Positions 36,876-48,850 of a stretch of DNA of 64,000 bases are shown in pieces (within the stretch, counting starts at the first letter, position 1; every line of letters starts with the position of its first letter). The position numbers and the translations under genes are program-made. The stretch spans positions 13,298,278 through 13,362,277 of the forward strand of contig CM033120.1 in NCBI GenBank assembly GCA_019321725.1, given 5' to 3'. Under the pieces are notes generated by a model. It saw nothing but the letters and a program-made list of their open reading frames with translations, had not been told where the DNA came from and searched no databases. This DNA comes from Paulownia fortunei (lineage: Eukaryota > Streptophyta > Magnoliopsida > Lamiales > Paulowniaceae).

Positions 36876-38819
36876 AAAAATAAAAAAAATCATCATTTCC
36901 AAATAAACTCATCTATCATAATGTGGTCTCATTTCAAATCTCATCTAATCTTTATTATACATACTAATGTGGTCTCATCTCGAACCTCCTTAAATTTTTT
37001 AGAAATATTTTTTCATCATTCTTTCTATCAGAAAGTGATAGTTTAAAGGATTCTACATATGACACATAACAAATAAAATTTTTGAAGTTAGTTTGGGATA
37101 CCTTTTCAATGCTCAAATAATTAATAGAGTGAGAGAATATGAATCTCTTAATGTAAATTGGTGTATAGGAAATAGGAATATTTATAAATAATTGTTAGAG
37201 AGTGTATTCTTGAATAATATGATATATATATATATATATATCAATATGACTTCATAAGCTAATGAACTTGAAATATACTTATTGGGTCTCGTATACAAAC
37301 TTATTGGACTTATTTGGATTAATTTTGATTGGCTCTCATGGACTTAGCCTAATATCACATCACGTACTAATACAAATACTTAAAAATTTTAGAAAAAATA
37401 TGATTATAAAAATGAAGACTTAAGTTAATCTTCAAAAACAAGTTATGTAAACAATTGATTAGCACAACCTTCTCAAAATTATAACAAGAATAAAATGTAT
37501 CATGATCTTGATTATCAGAATATATTTTTTTAATTATTAAAATATTTACCAAGTATTTAGGATAATAAAATTGTCAAGTTCACGTCTAATATTTATATTG
37601 TACGTAAATCAAAATGAATTTGATATATAGAAGCACAATTGCATATAGCATAAGATAGTTGTCATTTGATGAAAGTTTATAACATTTTTAACTTTATTTT
37701 CAAATTTTTTGGTGAGGAAATAAGAATATGTACAAACTTAATTACATATAAATATGTTGTTAAAGGTAGTTACCATAGTAATTAGTTTTATGACTTTACA
37801 TCCCCTTCTCCATATATCTGCTAGAAGTTGGTACTTCTTTTATTATCAACTTTTGGTTCATTCCACACTATGTAAGTAAAATTATAAATTTATTAATTCA
37901 TATATGATAATATCATTATTTTACTTTACAAATTCATTAAATTATTTAAATATTTTATTTTTTTCATTAGAGTAAATGACTCTTCAAATTCACCCCACAC
38001 CAAACCCCACAAAAAAAAAAAAAAAAAAAAACAGAAAAGAAAAGAAACTATCCATTTCCACATTTAGTTCTTTAAAATTAATTTTAAAATACTTTATATT
38101 TATTATAGCACTTTCATATTAATTTTTTACTAAAATGATCCTCATCAATTGTAGTTGCACATTTTTCTCTATCTTTCTGCTCAAAAGCCAATCTAAATAT
38201 TTCATAATTTTTTTAATTATTATCTATTATAAAAGTACAATAAATGATGATTCTTTTGATATAAATAGTGTCAATTGCACTACGAGAAAGATGTATTTTC
38301 CTCCATCTTTCCCACTCAAAGACCAAGAAACATATATTTTTATTGTTGTCAGTTGTGAAAATACGATATATATTGATATGTTTTTTATAAATAGTATTAG
38401 TTGTAAAATGAATAATAAGATAAATAGTTACAAACATTGGTTGTAAATAATATGAGTTGCATCACTTAATACTAAATTTCAACTTGTATATAACTACATA
38501 AATATTAGGTTGTCTATTGTTGTCGTCCACAACAACTTAAAATATTTTTCGTAAAGTAATTGATATTATTTCTATCAAAAGTTACATTACTTATCTTGCT
38601 TAATTATTTATAATAATAGAAAAAACTATGAATCTCTTAATTGACTTTTAAGAGGAAAAGAGAGGAAAAATGCATGACAATGAGCATTTCAGTAAAAATG
38701 TAAGCTGAAAATATTATTAAAAGATAAACGTAGTATAATAAATATAAATTACGAGAAAAAAAGTAATTTTAAATTAACTTTGGATAAAGTGATTTATGCT
38801 TTTTAATATCACAGGTCGT
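36876..38819. other. AT-rich intergenic DNA upstream of the third ClpB-like gene
   Basis: Contains an (AT)n microsatellite (about 37220-37242) and a poly-A run near 38011. The two opposed open frames around 38135-38446 overlap in AT-rich sequence and carry no domain. As with the second gene, no exons for a ClpB N domain or NBD1 are visible here. Confidence 0.5.
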
Positions 38820-38836
38820 TTATCCCTTATCCATAA
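38820..38836 (+). promoter_or_regulatory. I-box-like double motif upstream of gene 3
   Basis: TTATCCCTTATCCATAA, about 150 bp before the ATG. It matches the minus-strand block at 22685-22704 upstream of the pseudogene. On the other strand it reads TTATGGATAAGGGATAA, with two GATAA-type cores. The second gene lacks a full match (only GATAAG near 27831), suggesting promoter divergence between the two intact copies. Confidence 0.45.
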
Positions 38837-38884
38837 TTTTTCCAAAAAGAAATAGATATATATTCAATACTCACTATCTAGGAG

Positions 38885-38912
38885 GTGGAGAGAAACACAA
38901 AATCTAGGGTTT
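38885..38912 (+). promoter_or_regulatory. Conserved leader block with perfect telo-box core
   Basis: GTGGAGAGAAACACAAAATC then TAGGGTTT, the perfect reverse complement of AAACCCTA. Nearly identical to 27851-27878. It lies about 70 bp before the start codon and so is probably in or near the transcribed leader. Confidence 0.45.
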
Positions 38913-38982
38913 GGGTTGGCTATAGGGTAAACATAAACACGGGACAGAAGAGTCGGAAGAATTGCTGGAAGAAAGGTAATCA

Positions 38983-41900
38983 ATGGAGGAGGAGGTGGTG
39001 AGGGTGTTAAAGGAAGCGAAACCGAAGCTGGAGGAGAAATACTGCGTTCGAATTTCGGACGGCGCTTTTGATCTCGCCGTTCGCGGCCTTAGAATCATCG
39101 ATTCCAAACTGATCTCCGGTTAGTTAATTATTTACAAATGCTTGGTATTGCGATTGTGTATGTTTCTGTTCTTTCTTTAAAAAGTATTGGACCTGTAAAT
39201 CGTTTTGGACTTCTAATTACTTCAAAATTCAATTCAACAATCAAAGCGGTCATGAGGACCCCTGGAATTTTAGTCAGACTGTAGCATATTTATGTCTCTT
39301 ATCAATAGAATTTGTTATGTGATGATAGACTCTTTTCCCAGAGGATGCAACCCCGGAAAAAGGTGTTGAAATCTTGGATGGAGCATGCAAGCTGGTGCTA
39401 GAAAAATTCAGAAATTGTGCCCACGAGAGTGAGTTCTATGAGAAGGCATATGAACTGCGCCGGGCCCTTGTCGAAATAATTGAATTATATAGGGATAACC
39501 ACCCGGATAGCCAATCCTGGGTGACTCGGGTGAGGTCTGAACGTGATTCTGCATCAGTCTACATGAATGACTTTTTACAAAGATGGGAGCCTGTTGTGAA
39601 GTTATCTGGAGGGTTTGGGATTTTGACCCCAGAATGTGCTCAAAAGCTTAGCTTGTTCAAGGACTATGCATCAAAAATTGCTTGTCTTGACTGCCCAATG
39701 CTGAACAAGAGCAGTTCGAACGAATTAACTACTACACCTTGTAGAGTGCCCGGAGACGTTAATCAGTTTCTGGATGATATCAAAGTTCAACTAATTGGAC
39801 ATTTCCAGTCTATCTTGACAGTCAAGGATTTTCATGTTTTGGAGGTTTTCTCACTTGCCATATTCAAACTATTTTACTGCTGCTTATGGTCTGCTTAGTT
39901 CGTGCAACTTGTCTTACCTCTACATTTTCCACCTCCACTGCCTGGAGAGTTGGGTTCTGTTTGAATCCATCCTTTTGGGTAGTGCTGGAGCTTAAATAAT
40001 CAGCTGGGGCTCAAAATTACAACTTGTATCCCTCCCCTCCTTTCCCTGGGTGGATGTCCATATGTCTAACTAAAGATCCCCCATGCTGCATTCATTTATT
40101 ACTGCTCCCTCTTAGTTACCAGATTATTTCTGTTGTGCATCACATCCCCATCAATGTAAGATTCTGTCAAAGCAACTATAGTTTTTCTTTTCAAGGGGTG
40201 CAAGGACATATAGAAAGCATTACAGTGTAACTTATTAACATATTCCAATGTCATCATTCTAATTTTTGCTCTCTTACATCTGGTGTAAAATGACCCCTTG
40301 CGAGTTCCAGGTGGTGAGCAGCCTGACTGATGTCCCGCTTACTCAGATTGTTCCATCTATTAACCTTCACAAGCAAAAGGCCATATATATGAGGGTGGTG
40401 AATCAAGAGCACGTGATTCATGAAATTTTTCAAACTGTGGTCCTCCAGAGACAGATGACTACGCGCCCTAGGGGTTCATTTCTCCTTTTGGGCCCTTCTG
40501 GAGTTGGTAAAACAGAGATTGCTAAGGCTATTGCAGAGCATTGGTACTGTGATGCAAGCAGACTTGTAGAAATAGATATGTCAGAGTATGCAGAGCCTCA
40601 GTTGGAATCAGCAGCTTGTGATTTATCAGAATGGTAGTGCATTGGTTCTTCAAAAATTTCGTTTTGGGACTTTTAGCCCCTATTGTATCTCTCATACTAT
40701 TGGACCTTTTCTTTTTAGGTCAAAGAGAAAGCATCAGGTTTTGTGGAACCGTCTTATTGAGGTTGTGGCAAAACGTCCTTATTCAGTGATTCTTCTGGAC
40801 AAAATTGATAAGGCTTCCTCTGTCACAAGGGTTCTCCTTGAGGTTTTGAGTCATGAATGGAACCCTGTTGACTTCTCTAAGTCTATTATTTTCATGACTT
40901 CTAGTGTGGGATCCAATCAGCTTCTATTGGCTTGTACGTGCTTTAATCGGAATCAAGATCTTTGGAAACAGTTTAGGCGTAATCCCCAGGAATTCTATAA
41001 GACCCATGATTGCACTTTAAAAGGAAGTGGTCGTGAAAGAGTTCTCGTCGAGGTACAATTTTTTCAATTTTTATTTAAGTTTTGATGATGCGTGTTTTCC
41101 ATTGTGTGTGTGAGCTTGCAATTTGTTTTTATTGTAAATTGTAGGCGACAAAGTTCTTCGGTGCTGATCTGTTAGATTCATTGGATAAAGTTTTTGTCGT
41201 GGAGAAGTTCCGCAATCGGAAGGCTGTTGCCAGGCTGATGCTTAGGGAAATTGTTAGAGAAGTTACTGGACAAAGATTCGTTGTGCACGCCTCTGATGCT
41301 GCACTAGATGTGTTATTAGGGAAAGCGCCGAAAGAGTGTGTAAGTAGATCTTTTGGTGTGTGCCTGCATGTGCGTGATCAATGCTGTGATAATGATGTTG
41401 TCAAGTGTATTGATAGTATTACTGTTTTCAAGAGAAATAAGAAGACTATCCCATCAAGAGTTTCTATTTATTAATGTTGGGGCTTCTTCTATGAAGGATA
41501 TTATCCATATAGTCTGTGATGATATGGAGCATAATTAATTGGATCCATCAAAGCTTAAGTTGCTTCATTCTTTAGTGTCCTTGTACTTATCTTCTTAGTG
41601 ATGCCAAATTAATTTAAAGTAAGCTGGAAAATAATTGTACCTTCAGACATGATTGTGTCTGATTGTATAGTGAGTTTAAAACGCCATCAATTGCCATTTT
41701 TTCATCTTAAGCTTTTGATATGGAATATAGATCCCAGCATTTTCTTATTCAAGAAAAAATGCTTGCCTGTGAATTGATTTTTGTCTTTGAAATTATAATT
41801 GTATTCATCATGTGATTGTGTTTTTTCTCTTGTTTTGTGGTAGTTTGAAGCCGGAAAGGCTTTCAAAAAATCATTGCTCGAGCACGTAATTCCACGGTTA

Positions 41901-44524
41901 TCAGCTGCAGAAGGTTCTAACAATGTTGTTGTATGTGTTGATACACTTGTTGGAACTCGTGAACTGTCATTTAGATTTCAAACACATGAACAATCTGTGG
42001 ATGATTGGTATTTCAAGCTAAAAGATGGGACATTTGGTAAATCGATAGCCAATTTAAGGATGAAGGTGGAAGAAGTGTGCAAGATATTTAACTTACGAAG
42101 TGAATGCTTACGTTTGTTGAATAGTTCTGGCCAAAGTTTATCTCTGCTGGGGCAGTTATTGTTGGGTATTTGCAATGGGATCTTAATGTGTTCTCCGTTT
42201 CCTAACCCACCATTAAAATATGTATTTAAGGGGGTATGCTTATTTTATTTCTTATATTTCGTTTTACTCTTTTTTCTTGTCACCCTGAGAGTTGATCTCT
42301 TATGTTTATGTCATATGTGTGTGTACACACCCACACACCCACATACACACATGCACATACGCAGAGAGCATCATGCAGCATTGCACCCAATAATCTTCCA
42401 ACTGTTGAAGAAAAGGAGAAGATTAGGGATCTTTGGAGAAGATTGAAAGAAAATGATACTGGTCTTGCTAAAGCAACTAGTGTTATAGTCGATGCTGTAG
42501 TGAAGATCAGTGATGCTCCTTTGCAATTGCCTGATTCGCCAGCGAGACATTACCTATTTTCAGGTCTGGACGATGATGCTAAAGTGGGACTGATTAATTG
42601 CCTCACTGAGTCGTTGAGAACTGGTTCTGGGAAGTCATTGTTCACATATGTCAAATTGGACAATAACTGCAGAGGTGAGGAAGTGAAGAAATTGCTAATT
42701 AAGGAAGTGAAGGAAAGGCCATGCACGGTTCTTCTGTTTGATGGAGCTGAATTTGCTGATGCTGTGCTTTATAGGAGCCTGCTGGAAATTTTTGATAAGG
42801 GTTCTCTAGACGATGGTGAGGGGTTCAGTGTTGACTTCCGGAGAACTATTGTTATCCTTACATCAGAGGTGGCTAACAAACACCAAATTGCTGATCGGTT
42901 TAATTATCAACCGTATGTTTTGTGTAATATGGCCATGAATCAGGTATTTTATTTAATCATACCTTTGGAATTTAATTCATATTCCTTTTTCCTCAGAATT
43001 ATTTGTCTTGGTTGAACTTGCAATTTAATGGAGAATAAGTTTGCTAATAGTTATGCTGAATGTGACTTTGACCGCTGGGTTCGTGATTCTACGATTTTGT
43101 TGAGGAAAAGAGAATATTAGAGAAAATCATTTCTCTATTTGGTTGCCTGAGGAAATAGTGAGGAAAGGAAAAATAGGGAAAGTAAGTGCATCTGGAGACA
43201 ATAGGTTTTGCTCATATAAAGGTGAGTAAAACTGAGGAAAAGTCAAAATCGTGAGAATTGGGTGACCCAAACGACCGGGCAGCTTTCTTTATTGAACATT
43301 TTGCTACTTTTTTGCTCTTGCTAGTTCCTTCTGCTATTTGTTGAGCATTGCTGCTATGGAAGCTGCGGAAAAATAAGGGGTTTTGCAGTGTGGTATAAGA
43401 AAAACAAAGAGAGGGGCAGCTTGTTCGAGTGGATGGGGTAGAATAAAGGAGGTGGATTTGGATCTGCTGCTCTAAATATTGTTCATGCTGTTTGTTATTG
43501 ACCATGTTGTAATAGCATCACAATAATGGGGGTGGGCGGGTTGCGGTAGGGAGGGTGTGTGTTGTTCTTATCCTATTTGACAACCCATTATTTTTTGGTT
43601 ATTTATAGTTCTACCAACCAGGTAAAGCAGTTTTTTGAATCCGAGCTAACAGTTACCAAGTTAGCTGTCCAGTTTGATCACAGTCTCCTGTCTGAGCAAA
43701 GCTTCAGGTTTAAAAACATTAGTTGTGGGTGGTTAGAGGTGGCATGAGTGGTGCTTAATGGTGGTGTTGACGGGATCAACCAGGTCAACAGGGTGTGTGC
43801 AGAATGGATCTTTGTGGCAGATTGTGTGAATGAGGTCGGTGGACTGTGGAGCATAGTTTAAAATGAAAATATAGGGTATTAAAAGGAGATGTAACTCTAT
43901 CTAAAAATTTCAAATGAGGAATTCAACAGAAAAAGTATGTAGAAAATTTTAATTACACAATTTGCGTAGAATTTTTTCGCCTTGGGATCATTCTTTGGAT
44001 TTGATTTAATGGTGGATCATTGACACTGTAGAAGAGGGGGTGTATGTGCGGCAGCCTCAAGAAGGTTAGATACTTTGTGCAAGTAGATGGAAGGTGGGAC
44101 TTTGAAACTGAGTTGGGATTTCCTTATTGTTGGATTTCTTAAGTTTGATTTTCCTTGGTGGTTTCTTTTCCTTAACAAAATCTTAAAACAGATGAAGTGT
44201 AAAATCTTAGAACTAGAAGGGGGATAAAATCTTAGAACTAGAATTGAAAAGATATTGCTTGTTAATCCTTCATATTGTATTATTGGTATCTTTTTGTATT
44301 ATGCTCTCAGATTATCTCACTCTTCCTTTTATATTCCCTATTGGCAGAATGTGAAAAGATTTAGGACGGAGTTGCTTCACCGGGTTGATGAGATAATCTT
44401 TTTCGATCCTCTCTTACCTGAGCATGGAGGGATTCGCCGGCTTCGTAAACGTGATGCCCGTTACATGAAATGGCCAGATAATTTTTCTCTGTCTGGGTTG
44501 CTCTTTGTACTGTTTGAAGCATAG
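38983..44524 (+). CDS. ClpB/HSP101-derived protein with two D2-like AAA modules, gene 3
   Basis: Tandem paralogue of the gene at 27936-33491 with the same eight exons: 38983-39118, 39342-39844, 40311-40633, 40719-41052, 41145-41339, 41844-42233, 42365-42943, 44348-44524; 878 aa. Exons 5-8 have lengths identical to the partner's (195, 390, 579, 177 nt). D1 small-domain start (KYCVRISDGAF, TPEKGVEILDGAC), reduced middle region, first D2-like module with canonical Walker A GPSGVGKT 274-281 but Walker B LLDKID around 346-351 (Lys for Glu) and MTSS sensor. Seven residues are missing from the loop after VLS (exon 4 is 21 nt shorter). Second module: GLDDDAKV, LFDGAE, LTSE, then LLHRVDEIIFFDP. Exon 3 must be spliced at TG|GTAGTG, since read-through meets TAG at once. 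Probably expressed; ATP may bind but hydrolysis is unlikely. Confidence 0.86.
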
Positions 44525-44531
44525 TGATGAT

Positions 44532-44685
44532 GTAAGTTCTATTCAGCACTTAACCGGGCTGTTTGTTCCCATGTTCCTTTTTACCTCTTTTCCGTCTTTG
44601 TGGTTGCTGCTTGCTGTTCTCAAATGAAATAGTAATAACTTAATGCACCTAAAGTTGATATTTTCTCTTATTGCAACTCTTCCAG
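44532..44685 (+). other. Probable 3'UTR intron of gene 3
   Basis: Donor GAT|GTAAGT seven bases after the stop and acceptor TTGCAACTCTTCCAG, matching the intron at 33499-33784 though shorter. Downstream similarity to gene 2 continues to about 44890 (tcaagatgtcatgttg), which I take as the approximate transcript end. Confidence 0.6.
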
Positions 44686-44890
44686 ATCAAGATGAGGAAT
44701 TTCCTAATCCAGCTGTGAAGTATTATCATCTACGAAGTTTAATTTTCAAGGGATGTTTAACCACATATTAATGAAGTGATGCTGGCCTAAAGGGATGTCA
44801 ACCCCTTCTGAATTCCTTTTTTGACTTTATTGTAAATATCTTCAAGATGTCATGTTGGAGTGAGATGTGGAGATTTTTAGGATTGTAAAA

Positions 44891-47179
44891 TTGGTAAATC
44901 ACTTTATTATGTGGATTCTCTGTGCTCTTTTTATTCTCTCTCGTTTTCCTGAACTTTTAGAAGGAAATGACAAGCTTGTTCCTTGGGATCATTCAGCAAG
45001 ATTGATACTGTGCAATTCCACAGAATCAGTCGTTTGGGGAGTGATTCAAGTCATTGCTTTATATTTTTTATGTTGAATAAATACCAAATACAAAGATATA
45101 ATTGAAATTCACAGATTTTATGCATGATTGGACATTGAATTTACAATCTTATGTAAAAAAGATTAAATTGTTCTATTTTTATTTTTGGCAGTTCATAAAG
45201 AAAGTGCTCAACTATTCAAGGTGCTTCTTCCTTGAATGAAATTATTAAGTGATTCTCTTATGGTGTTAAACCTGTTGGAAATAATAACCACGTATCACTT
45301 GCTATTTTAATTTTTTATATTTACAGCCGTTATTTTCTAACAACAAAAATAAAAAGAGAAAAATTCCCAATTTTCAGCAGTATGATACAATTTCCCTCTG
45401 TAATCTCAGTTAAACCTTATTCTTTTCTTTCTCCATTTCTCTCTATAATTCTACACGATGTCACATTTTTTAATACCTCAAACAACCCCCCAAAGTGCAC
45501 AGATCGGGCGATTGATCACCATCACTACTGAGATTAAAAACCACAAAATGATCAATCACTATTGAGATTAAAACCCCAAAAAGGTGCTTCCATGGATGAG
45601 GCAAAGGCAGAAGCGATTTGTTAATTGAGATTTAGGTTGCAATTTGGACAGAAAGACAGGCAGACAAATTTTCTAATTTCACATTGATTTTTAGAAACAA
45701 AGTACATAATTTGTTCACATGTAAAATTGGTGCTTAAAGGATTATTGAATCCCAGCTTCTTGCACCGGATACAATTCCAGCTATAAATATATAAGTTCTT
45801 TGTGTTATCAATTGAGACTCAACAAATATACACAATGGAGTGGGTTGGACAAATCAATAAATCTTAGCCTTATTCATTATTTTACATCACAATCTTATAA
45901 TCGCGGAGCCCTAAATTGATGGGAGGAGAGGATAGGACTCTTGGGCCCAATACCTTATTCGTTTGTTTGTAGCATTTAAGCAAGAAGAGTAAATCAACTG
46001 TACACGATCCTGGTACAAATAATGAATTTTATCCAAAAAATTCATGTAATTTTATTTAATTCTACCATAGCAAGATTAGTTAATATTGTGACTTATTGTT
46101 GACATGTTTAAGTATGATTATATGAAATAATTATGTCAAGAAACATACTTCCCGTTTTTATGTATCAAACTTATCATGGTTAGAATCATTATGAAAAATA
46201 CTTTTCAACTTTCCAACCATGGACTAGATGACATAGAAATGAGTGAAATATACCCTTTGAAAAGTTCGATCATGTTTTATATTTTCTGAAAATTCTGAAA
46301 AATTGAAAGAAAAAGATGAATAGTAAAAATGCAAATCCCACTCTCGGCCATGATTGTGTGCACCAAAGCAGTTGGAAATGGGGTAGCCAGAAAGGCATTA
46401 CCGAAAAATGTTGTGAGAGCGGCGTGTAGATTGGACGTGCACCACACGTAGCAACACGTGTGGAAGCGTGCGGCGACCTTCAACATTCCATTTCCAATGA
46501 AAAAATACTGTTGCATTCATAATTTAATTTCTATTTTTTTTGTAATTTAAAACTTATATTTATGAGTTGAAAATATTTTTTTCTGAATTATTTATCTTAA
46601 AAATTGTATAAAATCATAGAAAAGTACTTTTAGACTTATTTTGAAACTTTTCTATAAATTGTCAAAAATATTTTTGATCTTTTGGCTACTTGAATGAAAA
46701 TTTATAACACATTTTTTATAAATACCCTCATTTCAATTATGCATTGAAAATTATTTTTTTCTACATAAAAAATTACTGAATTGAGCATGCTTATGTTTAT
46801 GAGTGTTTAAAAAAAAAATCATCTTGTGCTGTAAAATATTAGAATTGGTTTTGTATTCAATCTAATTTATTCCCTTTTCCTAAAAATAATGAGAATCAGA
46901 AATTCATTCGGAGGAAGCAAGAGAAAGCAGAATTTCAGAGAGTTTGACAAAATTGAAAATTTTTAGGCATTATGAAATGAATAAGTTGTACTCTTTTCCA
47001 CAAGATCTTAGAATTATGAAAAATAATTGCTTGTAGCTTGTTCATTTGGGTCAGAACTTTGGTAGAGGTGATAGAAAATTTAAATACTAAGAGATTCTAC
47101 CTGAAAATTGGAGTAACGTAGTTAGTGAAATAATTGACCAAGAGTCAAACAACTCTTAAGGCATTAATAATTTTTTTTT
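44891..47179. other. Intergenic DNA
   Basis: No gene supported. 45903-45960 resembles 34199-34255. A GC-richer patch at 46330-46500 contains a CACGTG-type core (aacacgtgt near 46452) and opposed open frames; it could be a captured gene scrap, but I recognise no family. Confidence 0.4.
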
Positions 47180-47698
47180 GTGGGCCCCTGAGCCCATAAG
47201 ATAAATATCAATTTTTAAAATCTAAAATCCATCATAATCCATTTTCATTTTAGACATTTTAGATATCGTAAATCAAGGATAGATCATCTCAAAATTCAAA
47301 TTTGAAGTTTCCCACCTTATCATCAATGCTTTATCTTGCATGATTATATGTATTTCTGGAGTTACTTTTGTTGTTTAACGGTCATGATCCATAAAAGATT
47401 TAATAGGTTACTATTCTTCGACTTTTAGGTATAAATATCCCTACTTTATATTATTTTAAAGTACATCATTTAATTTCTGAACATTCACATTCTCTCAAAC
47501 TTTATAGTGATTTGATCGTCGGAAGGGTATCTCCATGCTAACTCTGGGGGACCTCTAATTGTTTGTTTGTTGCACAGGTAGGAACCCACTCTAGAATTGA
47601 TAACTCACAAGAAAAGTTTACCTCATGCGAGGATCCTCTTAGGAGTTAATCGCATGCGTGGAGTCGATGCATGAAAAATCTGGATCAGTTCCTCATCA
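47180..47698 (+). repeat. 5' LTR (degenerate)
   Basis: Starts TGTGGGCCC-like after a T run and ends CATCA. The last 300 bases align by eye with 54660-54963. Its first 200 bases are much less similar to the 3' LTR, so the left boundary is the weaker one. Confidence 0.6.
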
Positions 47699-47984
47699 TT
47701 TTGACGCCGTCTGTGGGAACCTTGTATCGATACGAAGATGGCTGACCAAGTCTAGATCAAGTTAGTGAGAGAAGCGAGTGCCCATGGCAAGGGCACCCGT
47801 GGTAATGGAGTCAACTCCCCTATTGGAGGTGCCCTATGGTAATAAAGGCAATCGGCATCCACTTGTAGCCAGTTTGAGAGATTAACCCCCATCTCGTCAG
47901 GGTGAACCAGCTCAATCGACAGTACTATAAATGACCAAGAGAAGCATGTGTACCATCGTGCCCTCGCGTTCCCTTACTTCTCTA

Positions 47985-48850
47985 GAAGGAGCTCACGCCT
48001 CCAAAAAGAGCTCACGTCCCATCGCGCCTCCAAAAAGAGCTTGCGCCCCCTCATAGCCTTAGGAAGTGCTCGCACGCCATGTGCCTCCAAGAAAAGCTCT
48101 CGCTCCATCGCACCCCAAGAGGCGTTCGTGTATCATTGCACCCCAAGAGGATCTCTCGAGCCATCATGTTCTCAAAAAGAGCTCTCACGCCGATGGCATC
48201 CCCAAAATGAGCTCATGCGCTGTCATGCCCCAAGAGGAGCTCGTGTACCCTCACAGCCCTAGGAGGAACTCTCACATCATTGTGTCCCCAAAAGGAGTTC
48301 ACGTGCCCACATGATCACAGTTTAAGCTCACATACCATTGTGCCCCAAAGAGGAGCTCTCGTGTCTTCACGACCTAAAAGGATCTGGCATACCATCGTGC
48401 CCCTAAGAGGAGCTTGTGTGCCATCGAGCCCCTATGAGAAGCTCGCTTGCTATCGTGTCCCCAAGAAGAGCTCTCAAAACATCGCCCCCTAAAAGGAGGT
48501 CGCCCGCCCTCGCTCTCCCAAAATGAGTTATTGGACATGCACCTCCAGGAGGAGCTTGCACGCCCTCGCTTCCCAAAGAGAAGCTCTCAGCCATTGTGCT
48601 CAAGGAGGATTTGTGCACCATCCTACCCCCAAAAGAAACTCTCGCGTCATCACGTTCACAAGAGGAGCTCGCGAGCCAACATTCCTTCACGTGATTATGT
48701 TCCCAAGTGGAGCTCTCATACCAATGTGTCCTTAAGAGGAGCTTACACGCTATGATGCCCCTAGAAGAAGGTCTTATACTTTCGTGCCTGCATGAGAAGC
48801 TCAAGTGCCCTCATGCCCTTAAGAGCTTATACGCTCGTGCCTTTAAGAGA
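47985..48850 (+). repeat. Tandem array, about 29-bp unit, about 30 copies
   Basis: A degenerate unit of the form AGGAGCTC(G/T)CG-TGCC-(A/C)TCG-TGCCCC(A)AG recurs. Successive GAGCTC-like cores fall near 48008, 48037, 48066, 48094, 48122, 48149, 48179, 48209, 48237, 48265, 48295, 48324 and 48353, steps of 27-30 bases. Because the unit is not a multiple of three, several frames stay open in parallel (for example 47948-48262 plus and 48403-48804 minus). These are by-products, not genes. GC-rich against an AT-rich surround. Confidence 0.85.

Noticed and set aside
38135..38446. Opposed open frames of 103 and 74 codons
   Set aside because: AT-rich, overlapping, without motif or homology; chance frames.
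27936..44524. Assignment of the ClpB-like genes to the SMXL/D53 strigolactone-karrikin repressor family
   Set aside because: No double Clp-N domain or recognisable EAR motif is present, and motifs such as VVSRLTDVP, GPTGVGK and DMSEY are closer to ClpB/HSP101 D2.
47948..48804. Several overlapping open frames of 70-133 codons on both strands
   Set aside because: They are created by the 29-bp tandem array whose unit is not a multiple of three; the peptides are degenerate repeats with no domain.
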